DNA of 64,000 nucleotides from Drechmeria coniospora (lineage: Eukaryota > Ascomycota > Sordariomycetes > Hypocreales > Ophiocordycipitaceae). Positions within the stretch are counted from its first letter, which is position 1. The number at the start of each line of letters is the position of its first letter. This document shows positions 20,284 through 32,528 of the stretch, in pieces. The stretch covers positions 6,893,157 through 6,957,156 of the forward strand of contig NC_054391.1 in NCBI RefSeq assembly GCF_001625195.1, written 5' to 3'. A program made the position numbers and the translations under genes. The notes beneath the pieces are model-generated. The model did no database searches and had not been told where the DNA came from. It worked only from the letters and a program-made list of their open reading frames with translations.

Positions 20284-21285
20284 ATGGCTTCCTACCAATA
20301 CCGCAACTCGTACTACACGCCCACGAGCTACGAGCACACGTCGCACCGCGAGCAGCGTACGCGCTCGAGCGAGGGCACCGTCAGCACAACCATGAGCTCC
20401 TCCTCCGGCCGCGAGTCGGCCGGCACTCACGTCACCGAGGCGCCCACCTACTCCAAGAAGATTGTCGTCGTCGGCGACGGTGGCTGCGGCAAGACCTGTC
20501 TCCTCATCAGCTACAGCCAAGGGTACTTTCCAGAGGTGAGCGAGGCCGACCCCCCGATCGATGCTCCGATGCCCTCCCTGCCCACACTCCTCCTCCCCTC
20601 GCCGTCCGAGGAAGGGTCTTTGCTGACGTCTGCCGTCCTCGGCGGCCTCGTGTAGAAATACGTGCCCACCGTCTTTGAAAACTACATCACCTACCCCACC
20701 CACCCTCCCACCGGCAAGACTGTCGAGCTCGCTCTGTGGGACACAGCCGGCCAGGAAGAGTACGACCGTCTCCGGCCTCTGTCGTACCCGGAGACGGACC
20801 TGATCTTCGTCTGCTTCGCCATTGACTGCCCCAACTCCATCGACAACGTGCTCGACAAGGTACCGTGTTTCTCCCCCCCCCTCGCGTCCCCTGTTCGCTG
20901 ACGAGGTGCGCATCAGTGGTATCCCGAAGTCCTCCACTTCTGCCCCTACACGCCGCTCGTCCTCGTCGGCCTCAAGTCGGACCTGCGGCACAAGAAGACG
21001 TGCATCGACATGCTCAAGACCCAAGGACTCACCCCCGTCACCACCGAGCAGGGCATGGCCGTCGCCAAGAAGATGGGAGCGCAGTACATGGAGTGCAGCA
21101 GCAAGGAGATGCACGGCGTCGAGGAGATCTTTGAGCGCGCCATCCTCACCGTCGTCGCCAACGACCAGAGGCACCAGGAGCCCTCGGCGGCGGTCTCGTC
21201 GGCGACCGACAAGACGTCGCGGCTGAGGGCAATCCCCGGCATGAGCTTGCCGAAGCGCAAGAAGAGAAAATGCCAGTTTCTCTAA
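20284..21285 (+). CDS. rho4: Rho-family small GTPase RHO4
   Basis: Exons 20284-20535, 20656-20859 and 20917-21285 give 274 residues. The P-loop GDGGCGKT is at 64-71, switch [11 protein letters not shown] at 85-94, switch [13 protein letters not shown] at 113-123, the guanine-specific LKSD in LVGLKSDL and ECSSKE near the end. The C-terminus is a polybasic stretch (PKRKKRK) followed by the prenylation box CQFL, whose Leu favours geranylgeranylation. The extra 58 residues before the G domain, rich in Ser and Tyr, are typical of the Rho4 class rather than Rho1 or Cdc42. In Neurospora and Aspergillus, Rho4 directs septum formation at the plasma membrane. The gene is convergent with DAD1. Confidence 0.95.
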
Positions 21286-21942
21286 GTCGGCCTGGGCTGT
21301 TCTGCCACATCCGGGACGACACCAGACCTCGGCGTCTATCCACTTTTTTTTCTCTCATTTTTTTGCCGTTGCGGCCATGACCAACGAGGCGGACAGAGAC
21401 TCGCCCATTCGCACATGTTGAGCAAGGGGGATTGCGGCACCTTGACGCGGCGGAGGAAGGGAACCTCCCCGACGGGCCCGGTACATGACTGCTGCGCGCA
21501 TTTGTCGGCGCGTCAAAATAGTTTGTTTAGCTCTTGGCCTCTTCTCCTTTCCCTAGCATCCTGAGGGGCAGGGACTCGAAGGGAACAGGATGGGATGGGA
21601 GAGCCACACGGGAACAGGAGAACACACAGCGGCATACTACTGTACTGGATGAGGGATGCGAGGGGTGTGAAATATTGGCAACGTCTGCATTTTTCTCCCC
21701 ATTGTTTGGCCTGGGGTTTTTTGTTCCGTCGCCTTCTCTTTGTATCATGGCAAACCTGTTTACTCTCTCTTTTTCAAGGAAATGGACATGACAAGACGTA
21801 ACCATCCATGGGCTCAATGCCGCCGCTGCGTGATCCCAGTTTATCATTTCGTGACATAATCGGTGCAACTGGATGGGTCCTGCACGTTGTTGTCGTCGTC
21901 ATCGTCATCGTCGTAGCCGTCGCCATTGCCTCGGGGGTATCA
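21286..21942. other. Convergent spacer RHO4-DAD1
   Basis: 657 bases of 3' regions. T-rich tracts near 21340-21365 follow the RHO4 stop. No GTAC island and no gene seen. Confidence 0.55.
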
Positions 21943-22433
21943 TTAGGATTCCGTCTCGTGCTTGTTGCCTTCGTCCCGCGTCTGCTCGCCCTGCGCCTGC
22001 TCGCCCCGCTGCTTCCCGCTGCCGCCAGCGACCGCCTCGTCGGGTTTGGCCATGACATTCTCAAACTGCGACCACAGGGCCTCGACCGACGAGAACTCGT
22101 TTCCAACCTGCAAAACAACCTTGGTCAGCTGGACAGTCCTGAAACTACTGGCCACTCTGTCACTCGCTCCCATCTAGGAATGACACGCGCACGTACTGCG
22201 ATGACGGCCTCGAGAGAGCGGTTCAGCTTGTTGATGTTGGCCAGGACATGCTCAAAGCTCTGTAGGGCGAGATTCTTGTCAGCGTCCTCTGGGCGTAGCT
22301 CTCAAGCGGCATCCGACGAGGAGGGGAAACGAACGGTCGCGATATCGCCCATGAGGGCCTCGCGTTGCTGCTCAAAATATGTCGTCTCGCGTGTCGTCTC
22401 CATGCCGGACGCGGAGCGCTGATGAGACGCCAT
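21943..22433 (-). CDS. DAD1: DASH complex subunit DAD1
   Basis: Exons 22433-22335, 22259-22197 and 22107-21943 give 108 residues. The Dad1 family signature fills the first two thirds: [20 protein letters not shown] (residues 18-37), [19 protein letters not shown] and [15 protein letters not shown]. Dad1 is part of the ten-protein DASH/Dam1 ring that couples kinetochores to microtubules. A Gly/Gln/Glu-rich tail ([15 protein letters not shown]) ends the protein. Intron 1 uses a GTTCGT donor, which is weak but gives perfect family continuity. Confidence 0.93.
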
Positions 22434-23159
22434 GGCAAAAACGGTGGAACGCTGGGAGGAGTTGGTGAAGCTGGATGGATCTCCGCTGGCTTCTATTAGC
22501 ATGCATCTCGAGACGGCATCTACAAGTATCTGTACGGAGACGGAGTCGAGTGCTCCGTATTCCCGAGGTCGTTAACGCGTCTCCTTGCCCGACTGTGGCG
22601 GGGCATGTCAACTCTGGCGGCGGGGTCGTCCTGCCAATTGCAAGTACTTACTTGTAGGTGTACATGCACAAACAAGTACATGTACACTGTGCCAGGAAAT
22701 TGATCAAGTACATGAGATTGACAAAGTACAGTACATTCTTAGATTGATTACATAAATTGATTACATGAGATTGATTACATAAATTGACTAAATGACATTG
22801 ATCACCACATGTGCATCACGCACTTGGTCGCGATCCTGTTCGTAACGGAGGGGAACAGTCATGGTAGATATTGCCAACCATGACCCCTCTGATGCAGCGC
22901 GGGTAGTAATACAATGTTTTGCTGCTTCTTATTTCTACCAAGGCATCCATCCACTGACATGGGCACGCTTCTTGGTATGTGCCAAAGTATGTACATGTAT
23001 CGATCGCTACCAGCACCCACTTCCAACGGATCCAATACTGGCATCCCCCGGGCGCCGGACTGAGCAATGCTCGCTCCCTCGTTTCCAATAAATCACATCA
23101 CCCATCTTTTGTGTACAAATCGGCACAAGAGATACTCCTGCCCCTCGTATCCGCATGTA
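22434..23159. other. Spacer between DAD1 and SNT1; GTAC island and ATTGATTACAT repeat
   Basis: 726 bases separate the DAD1 start from the SNT1 stop. Positions 22635-22735 carry GTAC-type words. Positions 22700-22805 repeat variants of GATTGATTACATAAATT. No gene is supportable. Confidence 0.6.
22700..22805. repeat. Short tandem/dispersed repeat, unit about 17-25 bases
   Basis: The phrases TGAGATTGA, GATTGATTACATAAATTGA and GACATTGATCAC recur with small changes four to five times in 100 bases. It is a locally AT-rich repeat unlike the GC-rich surroundings. Confidence 0.7.
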
Positions 23160-25827
23160 TCAGCCATACCGATCCCGATGGTGGTCGTACTCGGGTGGCC
23201 TGATACCCCTGCCCACCATGTCTCTCGGGTCTCTCGGATCTCTCGGGTCTCTCGGGTCTCTCGGGTCTCTCGGGTCTCTCAGGTCTCTCGGGTCTCTAGG
23301 GTCTCTCATGTCTCTTGGGCCTCTCGGGTCTCGGCCATCGCGCATTTGCATCTCTCTGGGGTCCGGACCGGGGTACCCCGAGCCCGGTGGCGGCTGCTGC
23401 TGTGGCGGCGGCGGCCCTCGTCCGTCGTAGACGCCGGCGCCGTAGCTCCGGCCCGGCTCCCGAGGATCTCGCGACGGGCCAGGCCCAGGCGCCGTGGCGT
23501 ATCGTGCAAAGTTCTGGGCCTGGGGCGGCACCGCCGCTTCGGGAGCGCGCCCTGCCGGCGGCCCGTATCGATGTTGGGGTTGCTGCGGGCCCGATGCGTA
23601 GAGGGGCGGCCCGCGATCGTCCCGCATGCCCATCGGGTGCGGCGGCTGCTGCGGCGGAGGTGCCGCCGGCCAAGCCTGCGATGGCGTCGTCGGCTTCTGG
23701 CCGGTGCCGGAAGGGTGCTGGGGACCCCACGCCTGCTGAGGAGGCGGCGGGCCTTGGGCGTCGGGAGGCTGCGCGGGCCACGTGCCTGCCTGCTGCATCG
23801 CCGGCGGAGGTTGCTGATGGCCCTGGTGCGGCCACGAGCCGTCGCGACCGCCCTGCGGCACCTCGCGCGTCCGCGACGCGGTCCCGTGGCCGGCATACTG
23901 TGGCGGCGGCGACCCAGCGTGAGGCTGCTGACCACCCACGCCGTACGCCGCGGCGTAGTTGCCCGGCGACTGGTATGGAGGCTGCGCCTGCTGCGCCGGA
24001 GGCTGATATCGGTGCGACGCCTGCGGAGAGTTGGATCCGCGGTTGTGGTGACCGGGCGGATAAGCGTGCTGCTTGTAGTAGTCCCTCTCCGCCGCCTGCG
24101 CGGAACCCAGCTGGCCAGGGTTGGGCGAGCCCGAGTAGGTCGGCTTCAGGGATGGCATGGCAGGGGCGCTTCCCGAGGGGGTTCGTCCGTACGGAGCGTA
24201 CTGGGGCTCCGGTTCCCGTCGCATCTGGCCTGGCGGCGGCGGTCCGGGCGGTGAACGGGCCATGTCCGGCGGCGGCTGAGACGCGTCCGCGTGTCCGGCT
24301 GCGCGGTTCGCGCCCTCTCTCATGCGCGTCGGCGGCGGCGGCGGATCGTCGTTCAGAAGAGACATGATGTTGGACGTCTTGCGGGGCTCCGGCGGCCGAG
24401 GCGCCGTGGGCGGCGTCCCGTACCGCTCCGCCCCGGGCCCGGACGAGTGTCTCTGCTGGAGGGCCGACATGGGTCGTGCCGCCGGCGGGCCCAACGGTGG
24501 CGACTGTGCCGATCCCTGGTCGCCCATCAGGCTTCGCACCGCCGGAGGAGCAGGCGGCCGCACCGAGTGAGGGTAAGGCTGCACGCTGGTGGCCCGGGAC
24601 GCTTCCTGAGGTGGCGGTCGGCCGAGCGACAGCGACTCCCGCTGACCACCCCCGAGGCTGGGCTGCTGACGATGATCGTACGCTTCGAAGTGGCGCTGGG
24701 GTGCCATCTCGGCCTCCTGCGTCATCCTCATCGGCTGTCGCTCCGGCTGCCGTCCAAGCTCCCTCCCCCTGTCGCGCTCCCGCTCCCTCGCCTGCTGCGG
24801 CGTCTCCATCTTCTGCCGCTCCATCTTGATGTCGGCCATTGGGGGCGCCGCCGCCGCCAGCGGGCGTTGCTCGCGAAGCTCGCCGGCGGTGGTGCCTCCA
24901 GCCTTTGGAGGCAGCGCCGCTCGTTGCTGCAGGGCATGCGGCGCAGGCTCGCGCTCGCGTTCCCGATCGGGGAAGCCAAACGGCTGCTGGATGGGAGCTC
25001 GCAGGGGCCGTGTGCTCGGCGACATGGGTTGCTGTCCCGGCTGGGGACCCGCGCCGTGCTGCTGCATGGCCATCGGCTGCTGTCCCGGTTGGGCGAGGGC
25101 CTGCTGCGCGGGCGCCTGTGCGATGGGCACTCCGTATGCCGGAAACGCTTGGGCACGGGCTTGCTGCGGCACAGCTTCCATCTTGACTTGCGGCGGCTCG
25201 CCTTGGACTTCGACGGCCGGTGCCACCGCCAGAGGTCTCGCCGGTCCGGCCGTGGCTGTCGTGTCGTATCTTCTGCTGCGGCCACCTACGGTCGGCTGCG
25301 GAGGGTCCGGCCGCTTCTCGCCCCGGAGGCGCTTCGCGTCTGCCTCCTGGACCACGGCTTCCCATTCTGGTTTGCCATGATCTTTTTGCCGAACAAAGTA
25401 GTTCTTAACCTGCAGGGAAGACAACGTCGGTCAGCATGGATCAGTTCGGTGAACATGACGGCAATCGCGCAGACATACCATGACGGCCGTCTTCGAGCCC
25501 ATGTGGGTGGCGATGGACAGCCAGTCGGACCCAAAGGCTCGCAGCAGGTGAGGGAAGTCGTTGGCTTCCGACACGCTCCAGTAGCTCGACGCTTGCGGGC
25601 CTGGTTTCCGCTCGGCCTGTGGCTGCGCCAGGTGGAAGGATGATATCGACGGTTGAGCCAGCGGGGGTGGTTCCGGCCGCAGTGAAGGTGCCGCCATGAC
25701 CTCCGAGATCGACGACGCCGCAGCAGGTTTCGCCCGCTCAACATTCTGAACCGCCTGTTGCTGGAGGTGCTGCGGTTGTGGTTGCGGTTGCGGTTGCGGT
25801 TGCTGCTGCTGCTGCTTGTGCTGCTGT

Positions 25828-25868
<41 letters not shown>

Positions 25869-28800
25869 CTGTTGTTGTTGCTGCTGCTGCTGCTGCTGTT
25901 GTTGTTGTTGCTGTTGTTGCTGCTGTTGCTGTTGTTGTTGTTGCTGCTGCTGCTGCTGCTGTTGCGGCTGCGGCTGCGACTGCTGTGGTTGTACGGGGAA
26001 CGGTGGTTGTATCCCTGAGAGCGCAGCAGGCTGCTCGAAAGCACCAGTGGCGCGACTCGCATCAACAGGCGTCGGCCGTTGAAAATCAGCATTTGGTGGC
26101 ACGCGGGAGCTCGATCGTGAGCGTCCTCGTCCCGCAGACGACGCTGAGGGGGCGGCGGCGAGGGCCTGCACAGCTTTGGGCCCCTTGGCCTCCTTGTCCT
26201 TGGCCGTCTTGCGCTTGCCCCGTCTGCCGTCCACCTTCTCGCCTTGCTCCGCCTTGGCCGCGGCCGAGGCACCACGGCGGCCAGGCGTTCCTGCTGGCGT
26301 CGCGTTCTCGCTGTCCGTCGTCGGCTGCTCGAAGCCCCAGGTAGGGGCCGCGGCGCGACGCGGCCGTCTTCTCTCCCCGTTCTCTCCCGTCTCCTGTTGG
26401 GTTTCATCACCCTCCTGCTCGCCGTTGCCGAGCTCCGACACCAGCGCGCTTGACCTCTGCTTGCCCCTGCCTTTCTTGCGTCGTTTGGGCTGCTTCCTGA
26501 GCTTCTCCTTGAGGTTCAGCTCCTTCTTCATCATGTAGTAGTACTGGATGCAGGTGCCAAAGTCGCGGTTCGGGATCGCCTCGGCGATTCGGCCCCACTG
26601 CTTAGGGAACTCAAGGTAGCGCTTCTCGAACATCTCCGATTCCTCCTGCGTGAAGTTGTTGATCGGCGGCAGCACCTGCCAGACGGGTACGAGCCGATCC
26701 GGAGGCGTGTACCCCGATCGGTCGCCGTACTGCACCTTGGCCCGCTGCTCGGCGTCCCAGTACATGTCGGGGATGACAGCCTCCTTTTCGCTTCGATACT
26801 TTTCCTTCTTCGCGCGGAGCTCACGTTCTTTTCGCTCTTCATCCTCGCGCATGGAAGCCTGCAAAACCCGCTCCAAGTCACGCTCCGACGCGAACCTCCT
26901 ACCCGTCCCGCGCCCCTCCGGTCTCGACTCCGGCGCGGCCGGCGGGATGGATTCCACCTGCGGCGCCCCGTGCGAAAACTTGTCTCTGCTCTTCACCGCC
27001 GTCGGGTCGCTGGACAGTGTGAAGTCGAGATAGCGGGTGTAATTGCTGGCATACAATTCCCTCGCACGGTCTTGCTCTTCGGTCTCCTCGAGGTGAATCT
27101 TCTCTAGATGAGTTGAGACGAAACTGTCGACAACCGGGTTAGACTCGAGCGATTCGAGGAAGGCCTTGTCGGCCGACCAGTCTTGGCCGGTGTAGTATTC
27201 TGGCAGGCTGTCGACGGGCGGTGTCGTCATGAATTGGCGGACGGTTTTGACATCAAGATAGGTCTCGTCATCCGATTCCGTGACGTCGTCGTCGTCTTCC
27301 TCGTCGTCGTCGTCGTCGCCGTCGTCAGCTTCGTCGTCTTCGTCGCCAGGTATCGGCGAGGGTGTGCTGGGAGGCTTCGACGAGTCTCCGACTGTCGCTT
27401 CCGGAAGAGTTTCTTTGGAGGCGACGACATCCGAGTCTGCCTGCGCTCTCTCCGAGTCTCCCTTGGGACCGGCATCCGCATCAGGGCGCTTGTGCGGTTC
27501 CAGGCTCGGCACGTCAATATCCATGGGTTCCGTGCTTGCCGGAGGCTCAGGCTCGGTGGGGGACTCTGCCGGCTTCATCTCGACATCGACGGCCGACGCA
27601 TTCCCATCCCTCGGGGCAACGACAGGCCCCTCCTCCCGCTCGTCTTGCTTCATTCTCGGCGGCGCGGTCACTTTTTCATCCACGTCGTTGGCATCGTCGG
27701 GCATCGGCCCTAGCATTTCGGACAGACCCTCGGCTTCATTCAAGAGATGGGCCATGGCCCCGTGCGACATGGCCACGTAGCGGGTCATCATCTCGAGCGG
27801 GAGAGTGGGTTTGGGGAGTTTGCTCAGTTCGGCCTCCGTCTTTTGTATTTCCATGTCGAAATAGTCAGCCATGTCATCGTCGTCCGATTCGGAAGCTTCC
27901 TCTGGTGGCGGCATTTCTGACGGCAAGACGAAACGCACGACGGGAACGACCAATTGCGTTCGCCTGCGCTTATGGTCCTCGTCGGAATGCAGGACGACGT
28001 CTTTCATAGGCTCCGGCTTTGGTTCGTGAGGTAACTTGGCCGCTTCTTGGGGTGCTGGAGGTGCCGGCGTTGGCGTCTGGGTTTTCCCCCTTCGATCCTT
28101 GTGCTCGTCGAGCGGCCGAGGTTCCGTTTCCGACTTGATGGTGATCTCGCCGGGTTCGGCGCTGTAATGCGTTCGAGCTCTGCCGTCCAAGGCCGACGAC
28201 GGTCTTGGATCCGACTTTCCGTCGCTGCTGCGTCGTCTCGGCTCGGTCGGCTCGGATTGGGTGCTTCCCTGATGAAGGGACGGCGGCACGTGCAGCGCAA
28301 AGGACTGGGCTCTCGTCATGCCGGGCGAATCTGGACCCTTTTTCAAGTTGGTGTTCACCCACTGCTTGCTGGGAGGGTATGGCTGCTGCGCTCGAGGTCC
28401 CACGGGAATCTGCGGGCTGTCGGTACCAGGCCTCCGAGAGGGTCCGGCCGAAGGAATGGCGGAATCATGACCGGCAGGTTCGGCATGTTCGCTGAAGGCT
28501 CTGGGCGCGGTGGGGGGGGGTTTTCCCACGGCGCCGGCGACGAGGGCGTCGCCGGCGCTCGCGTTGCGGCTCGGAACCGAACCGAACGCAGGAGCCGAAG
28601 GCGCGACGGGCGGAGGGGAGACCTCCTTGGGCTGTGGGACAGCGCCGTGGGCGATGGAGTGGCGGGCATCGCGTTTGGATCGTATCAAATCCCATTCGCC
28701 ACGATCCCTCTCATCGCGGGATTCCCGCCGCATGTCCTCGGGGTATCGGTCGCCACGGTCCCGGTCGTCTCGGTCCCGAGCGTGTCGGCCTTCTTGCGAG

Positions 28801-29585
28801 CGGCTACGAGGGTAACGGTCGGCACGGTCGTCGAACGGCGTGCGGCCCCGGCCTCGATCCGACGACCAGTCCCCTCTGCCTCCGCGTCCTCCTCGACCGC
28901 GAGCGTGACCTGCGCCACGTCCAAAGGGCAACCCGAACGGGGCATCGGACGACGTGGATCCTGCCGACGGGGGACCGCCGTCTCGGGAGCCGCGTCGGGA
29001 CCGGTCGGCGTCCACTCCAGGCGGCCCATCTCGGTCGCGGTCTCGAAAGTCTCGCGCGGGGGATCGAGCGCGTGCCGGCGGGGAGCGGCGGGAGCGAAAG
29101 TCTCGCGAATCTCTCCAGTCTCGATCTCGCTCGCGGTCACGCTCACGCTCACGCTCTCGGCTCCTTTCGTCGCGGTACCTGTCTCGGTAGTCGACCTCTC
29201 TGTCCCTGCCGCGATCCCTGGGCTCGTCTCCGGCTGGCCAGTTTCGGCCTCGGCCTCGGCCTCGACCACCCCTAAAGTCGGCGGAAAAACTGGTCGCTCG
29301 GGGACCGCTCGGCGCATCGACCAGAGCCTTTGGTCCACGGGGAGGCTCCCGGCGCATGGGGTCGCGGAAAGAGTCGTGGCCGGGGGGGAAACCGGTGGTG
29401 CTTGGGCGAGCCTCGGCCGACGAACGCCGTCGATCGGCTTCGCCGTACTGAGAGTTCCTCTCATAACGCTCCGGTGACCGGTCCCTGGGCGATCTCGATC
29501 TCCGATCGGGTTCGTACCTGGAGTACCTGGACGTCCTGCGGGAGGGAACCGAGTGAGCACGGGGTGAAGGGGGAATCTGCGGCAC
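23160..29585 (-). CDS. SNT1: SNT1-like SANT-domain co-repressor subunit
   Basis: Two exons, 29585-25479 and 25409-23160, give about 2118 residues. The N-terminal 500 residues are Arg/Asp/Ser-rich and disordered (RYSRYEPDRRSRSPRDRSPE). A acidic DEDDEADDGDDDDDEEDDDD stretch lies near 740-760. A first SANT domain is near residues 980-1045 (EKRYLEFPKQWGRIAEAIPN then CIQYYYMMKKELNLKEKLRK), as in SMRT/NCoR and yeast Snt1. A polyQ tract is near 1200-1280. A second SANT domain spans the intron (YWSVSEANDFPHLLRAFGSD, TAVMVKNYFVRQKDHGK) near 1335-1380. The C-terminal 740 residues are Pro/Gln-rich and end in repeated RDP units. The double-SANT layout matches Snt1, the scaffold of the Set3 histone deacetylase complex. 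The first ATG may be preceded by an unseen 5' exon. Family assignment is good; orthology is inferred. Confidence 0.88.
23219..23330. repeat. 9-base coding repeat (RDP units of SNT1)
   Basis: On the plus strand GGGTCTCTC repeats about ten times with slight variants; on the minus strand it encodes Arg-Asp-Pro repeats close to the SNT1 C-terminus. Confidence 0.92.
25745..25985. repeat. CTG/TTG trinucleotide tract encoding polyQ in SNT1
   Basis: About 200 bases of CTG and TTG codon units on the plus strand encode a Gln tract with a few Lys and His interruptions on the minus strand, flanked by PQPQPQ units. Mixed CAG and CAA codons suggest the tract is old or partly stabilised. Confidence 0.95.
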
Positions 29586-31151
29586 GGCCGGGAAGCGAGC
29601 ACGGACGAAACATACATGGCGGAAGGCGGGCGGCAGCCCAACACTCGACGTGCGGAGGGTGTAGGCGTTTACCGTCCCATCCGGGAGCAGCGCAGGGGTC
29701 GCCTGGAGAGGGTTCGGTCAAGTCGAGAGCGAGGCGCCGAGACTCTTCACGGGAACGGATCCGGTTTTGAGGCTGACGGCCGAGCTGGGACAGCTGGCTC
29801 GTGGTGTCGGCACGGATCGTCGTCGAGGCTGAAAACAAGATTCGCCGAGCGGGCGGACGCTCCGAGGAACGGTTCCACGGCCAGGAAGCTGGTGAAGAAC
29901 GACCAGGGACAAGAACAACGCTGGAGGAACCGGGGGTGGGGGGGTTGGCCGGTTGTCGGTCGGGGGAGGCGTGATGAATGTCGGGTTCAAGTTGCGATGC
30001 TCAAGAGACGCTTTCCAGCAGACGATGGTTGGATACTTCGAAAACAGGAAGAGAGAAGTTGCACAAGTTGATTGGGCGCTGCTGATCCTACTACAGCGGC
30101 GCACTAGTCCGCCATTGGCGGGTTCCCGGTTGGTTCGCTAGCGTTCCGACAGATCGACCAATCCCGTTGCCCTTTTTTTGCCGTCACCTGGTGGCCTGGT
30201 GGCGCAAATGCCTGTACATGTCAGTCAGTGCACTGTTTCCGAGCGCTCCAAGCACTTAAGTAGGTATAAGTACTGGTACAACTACACTAGAACTAGGTGT
30301 AGGTGGTACTCGTACCTAGAGCATTGGTGTAAGTAGGCACGGAGTACGGAGGACGTGTGGTAATTTAGTAGCCGTGCTGCCACAATATCGTGCTGTACCC
30401 CAGAGGCACAGGGCCAATGGGGAGCGCCAAGACGTTGTGTGGGTGGTGCGCTTGTCAACAGGAACGCGAAACATGTTACTGGCTTACGGCACACTGGGGC
30501 ACACTGCTTGCTGGTGCAGCAGTGGTGCTAGAGCAGGAGGTTACTCTGCTGTGTCCCAGCGGAGGGACATGTGAGACGGCTGGTGGAGGCGATTCACGCC
30601 AGGATGCTACCGATGCCTATATAAGGCGCCTTCTCGACGCTGCATTTCTCAGGGTCCAGCTTCTCAACGGTCGATGGGTCGAACCTGGATTTCAAGCAAG
30701 CATTTATAAAGCTACCTTTGCACTTGCATCAGGCTTTCGCCCGCCTGCAGATACTTGCACAGGTTACGAGTGAGTACAGTAAGTACTTGTGCAGCAAGTA
30801 CGGAGTATCTTGTGCTGCATCTAGTAGATGTGAGTAGGTGCTGCACTTGTGGTGGTCTGCAAGTACTGTACAGTACTAAAGTAAGTACTGTAGCTTTACA
30901 GTACGGAGCAAGTACAGTGTATTACTTGGTAAGTACCTAGTACTAAAGTACGGAGTACTTACGATGGCCAAACCCACACAACGAAATCTTACCCACGCTT
31001 ACGCACCGTTAGCGCTTCGTGCTGTATTTCCTCACCGCACGTGCTTGTGGAGAGACAGAGAGAGAGAGAGACTCGGAGACATCGTCAGAGAAGGACAAGG
31101 CGAAAGTGCGCAGCGCTGGCAAAGGTTCCCTATCCGCTTCCCGAAGCAGGC
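29586..31151. other. Divergent spacer SNT1-DYS1; GTAC island
   Basis: A head-to-head promoter region of 1.57 kb. Positions 30240-30360 and 30770-30960 are GTAC islands, ending in AAGTACGGAGTACTTACG just before 30963. A GA-rich run (31054-31076) lies 80 bases before the DYS1 start. No gene is supportable. Confidence 0.6.
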
Positions 31152-32369
31152 ATGGCGGAGAAGAAGAGTGTAGAGATGGACAAGGCGGCGCCGTCGGCGG
31201 CCAAGGATGCCGTCCTCGTGCCGTCGGAAGAGATGCCTGCCGGGTCGCAGAAGGTGGAAGAGCTCGACTTCAACAAGATCAAGGGACCCGTCACGGCCGG
31301 GGACCTGCTCCTGGGGATGCGTAACATGGGATTCCAGGCCTCGTCCATGGCGGAGGCGGTGCGGATCATCAACGACATGGTTCGTCGCGGCTCGTGCTTC
31401 ACTTCCTCGCCCAGGTCGACGCATGGCTGACAGGTCTCGAAGCGAGCGTGGCGCGACCCGGAGACGGGAGACAGGACGACGCTGTTCCTCGGCTACACCT
31501 CCAACCTCATCTCGTCGGGCCTCCGCGGCGTCTTCCGCTGGCTCGTCGAGCACAGGCACGTGTCGTGCATCGTCACGACGGCGGGCGGCATCGAGGAGGA
31601 TTTCATCAAGTGCCTCGGCGAGACGTACATGGGCTCCTTCAACGCCGCCGGCGCCGAGCTGCGCAAGAAGGGGCTCAACCGGATCGGCAACCTGCTCGTG
31701 CCCAACGCCAACTACTGCGCCTTTGAGGATTGGGTGGTGCCCATCTTCGACAGGATGCTCGAGGAGCAGGAGGCGAGCAAGGGGACCGACGAGGAGATCA
31801 ACTGGACGCCGTCCAAGGTCATCCACCGGCTCGGCCGCGAGATTGACGACGAGCGGTCCGTCTACTACTGGGCCTACAAGAACGACATCCCCGTCTTCTG
31901 CCCGGCCTTGACCGACGGCAGCCTCGGCGACATGCTCTACTTTCACACCTTCAAGACGTCCCCGCTGCAGCTGAAGATTGATCTCGTCGAGGACATCCGC
32001 AGGATCAACACCATCGCCGTCAAGGCCAAGCGGGCCGGCATGGTGATTCTCGGCGGCGGCGTGGTCAAGCACCACATCGCCAACGCCTGCCTCATGCGCA
32101 ACGGCGCCGAGTCGGCCGTCTTCATCAACACGGCGCAGGAGTTTGACGGGAGCGACGCCGGCGCGAGACCCGACGAGGCCGTGTCGTGGGGCAAGATCAA
32201 GACGGGCGCCGACATGGTCAAGGCGAGCATTCCCGGCTTCACGCGCGGCGCGACGCGGCATGGCGTGGTGGGAGCTGACGCTGATTAGGTCTATCTCGAG
32301 GCGACGGCCTGCTTCCCCTTTATCGTCGCCAACACATTTGCCGCCGGTGGCCCGGGCGACGATTCGTGA
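31152..32369 (+). CDS. DYS1: Deoxyhypusine synthase
   Basis: Exons 31152-31379, 31434-32222 and 32289-32369 give 365 residues, normal for the family. The enzyme moves an aminobutyl group from spermidine to a Lys of eIF5A in an NAD-dependent reaction, the first step of hypusine formation. The sequence shows [16 protein letters not shown] and [15 protein letters not shown] (NAD binding), [29 protein letters not shown] and the active-site block [20 protein letters not shown], where Lys330 corresponds to the catalytic Lys329 of the human enzyme. The final intron, 32223-32288, has a GC donor (AAG/GCGAGC). It is needed to reach the conserved C-terminal [18 protein letters not shown]; reading through stops at 32286-32288. 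The 3' end is 159 bases from the converging aldo/keto reductase. Confidence 0.95.
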
Positions 32370-32528
32370 CGCGTGACGACGACGGCGACGGCGACGGCGA
32401 CGGACGCAACGGGTCCATGTCCGCCTCGATCGGCGGGACGAAGAAAAGGGCGGCGTGCAGCGCGGCGACTCGGCCGTCCGAGGGGACGGGGCTCGGCGGA
32501 GGGCGGTGCTCGAATGGCAAACGGGGGC

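Noticed and set aside
23315..25643. Long plus-strand open frames of 350 and 450 codons opposite SNT1
   Set aside because: They are antisense to a strongly supported repetitive coding exon and mirror its Pro/Gln/Arg codons.
28047..29477. 476-codon plus-strand open frame
   Set aside because: Antisense shadow of the Arg/Asp/Ser-rich SNT1 N-terminus.
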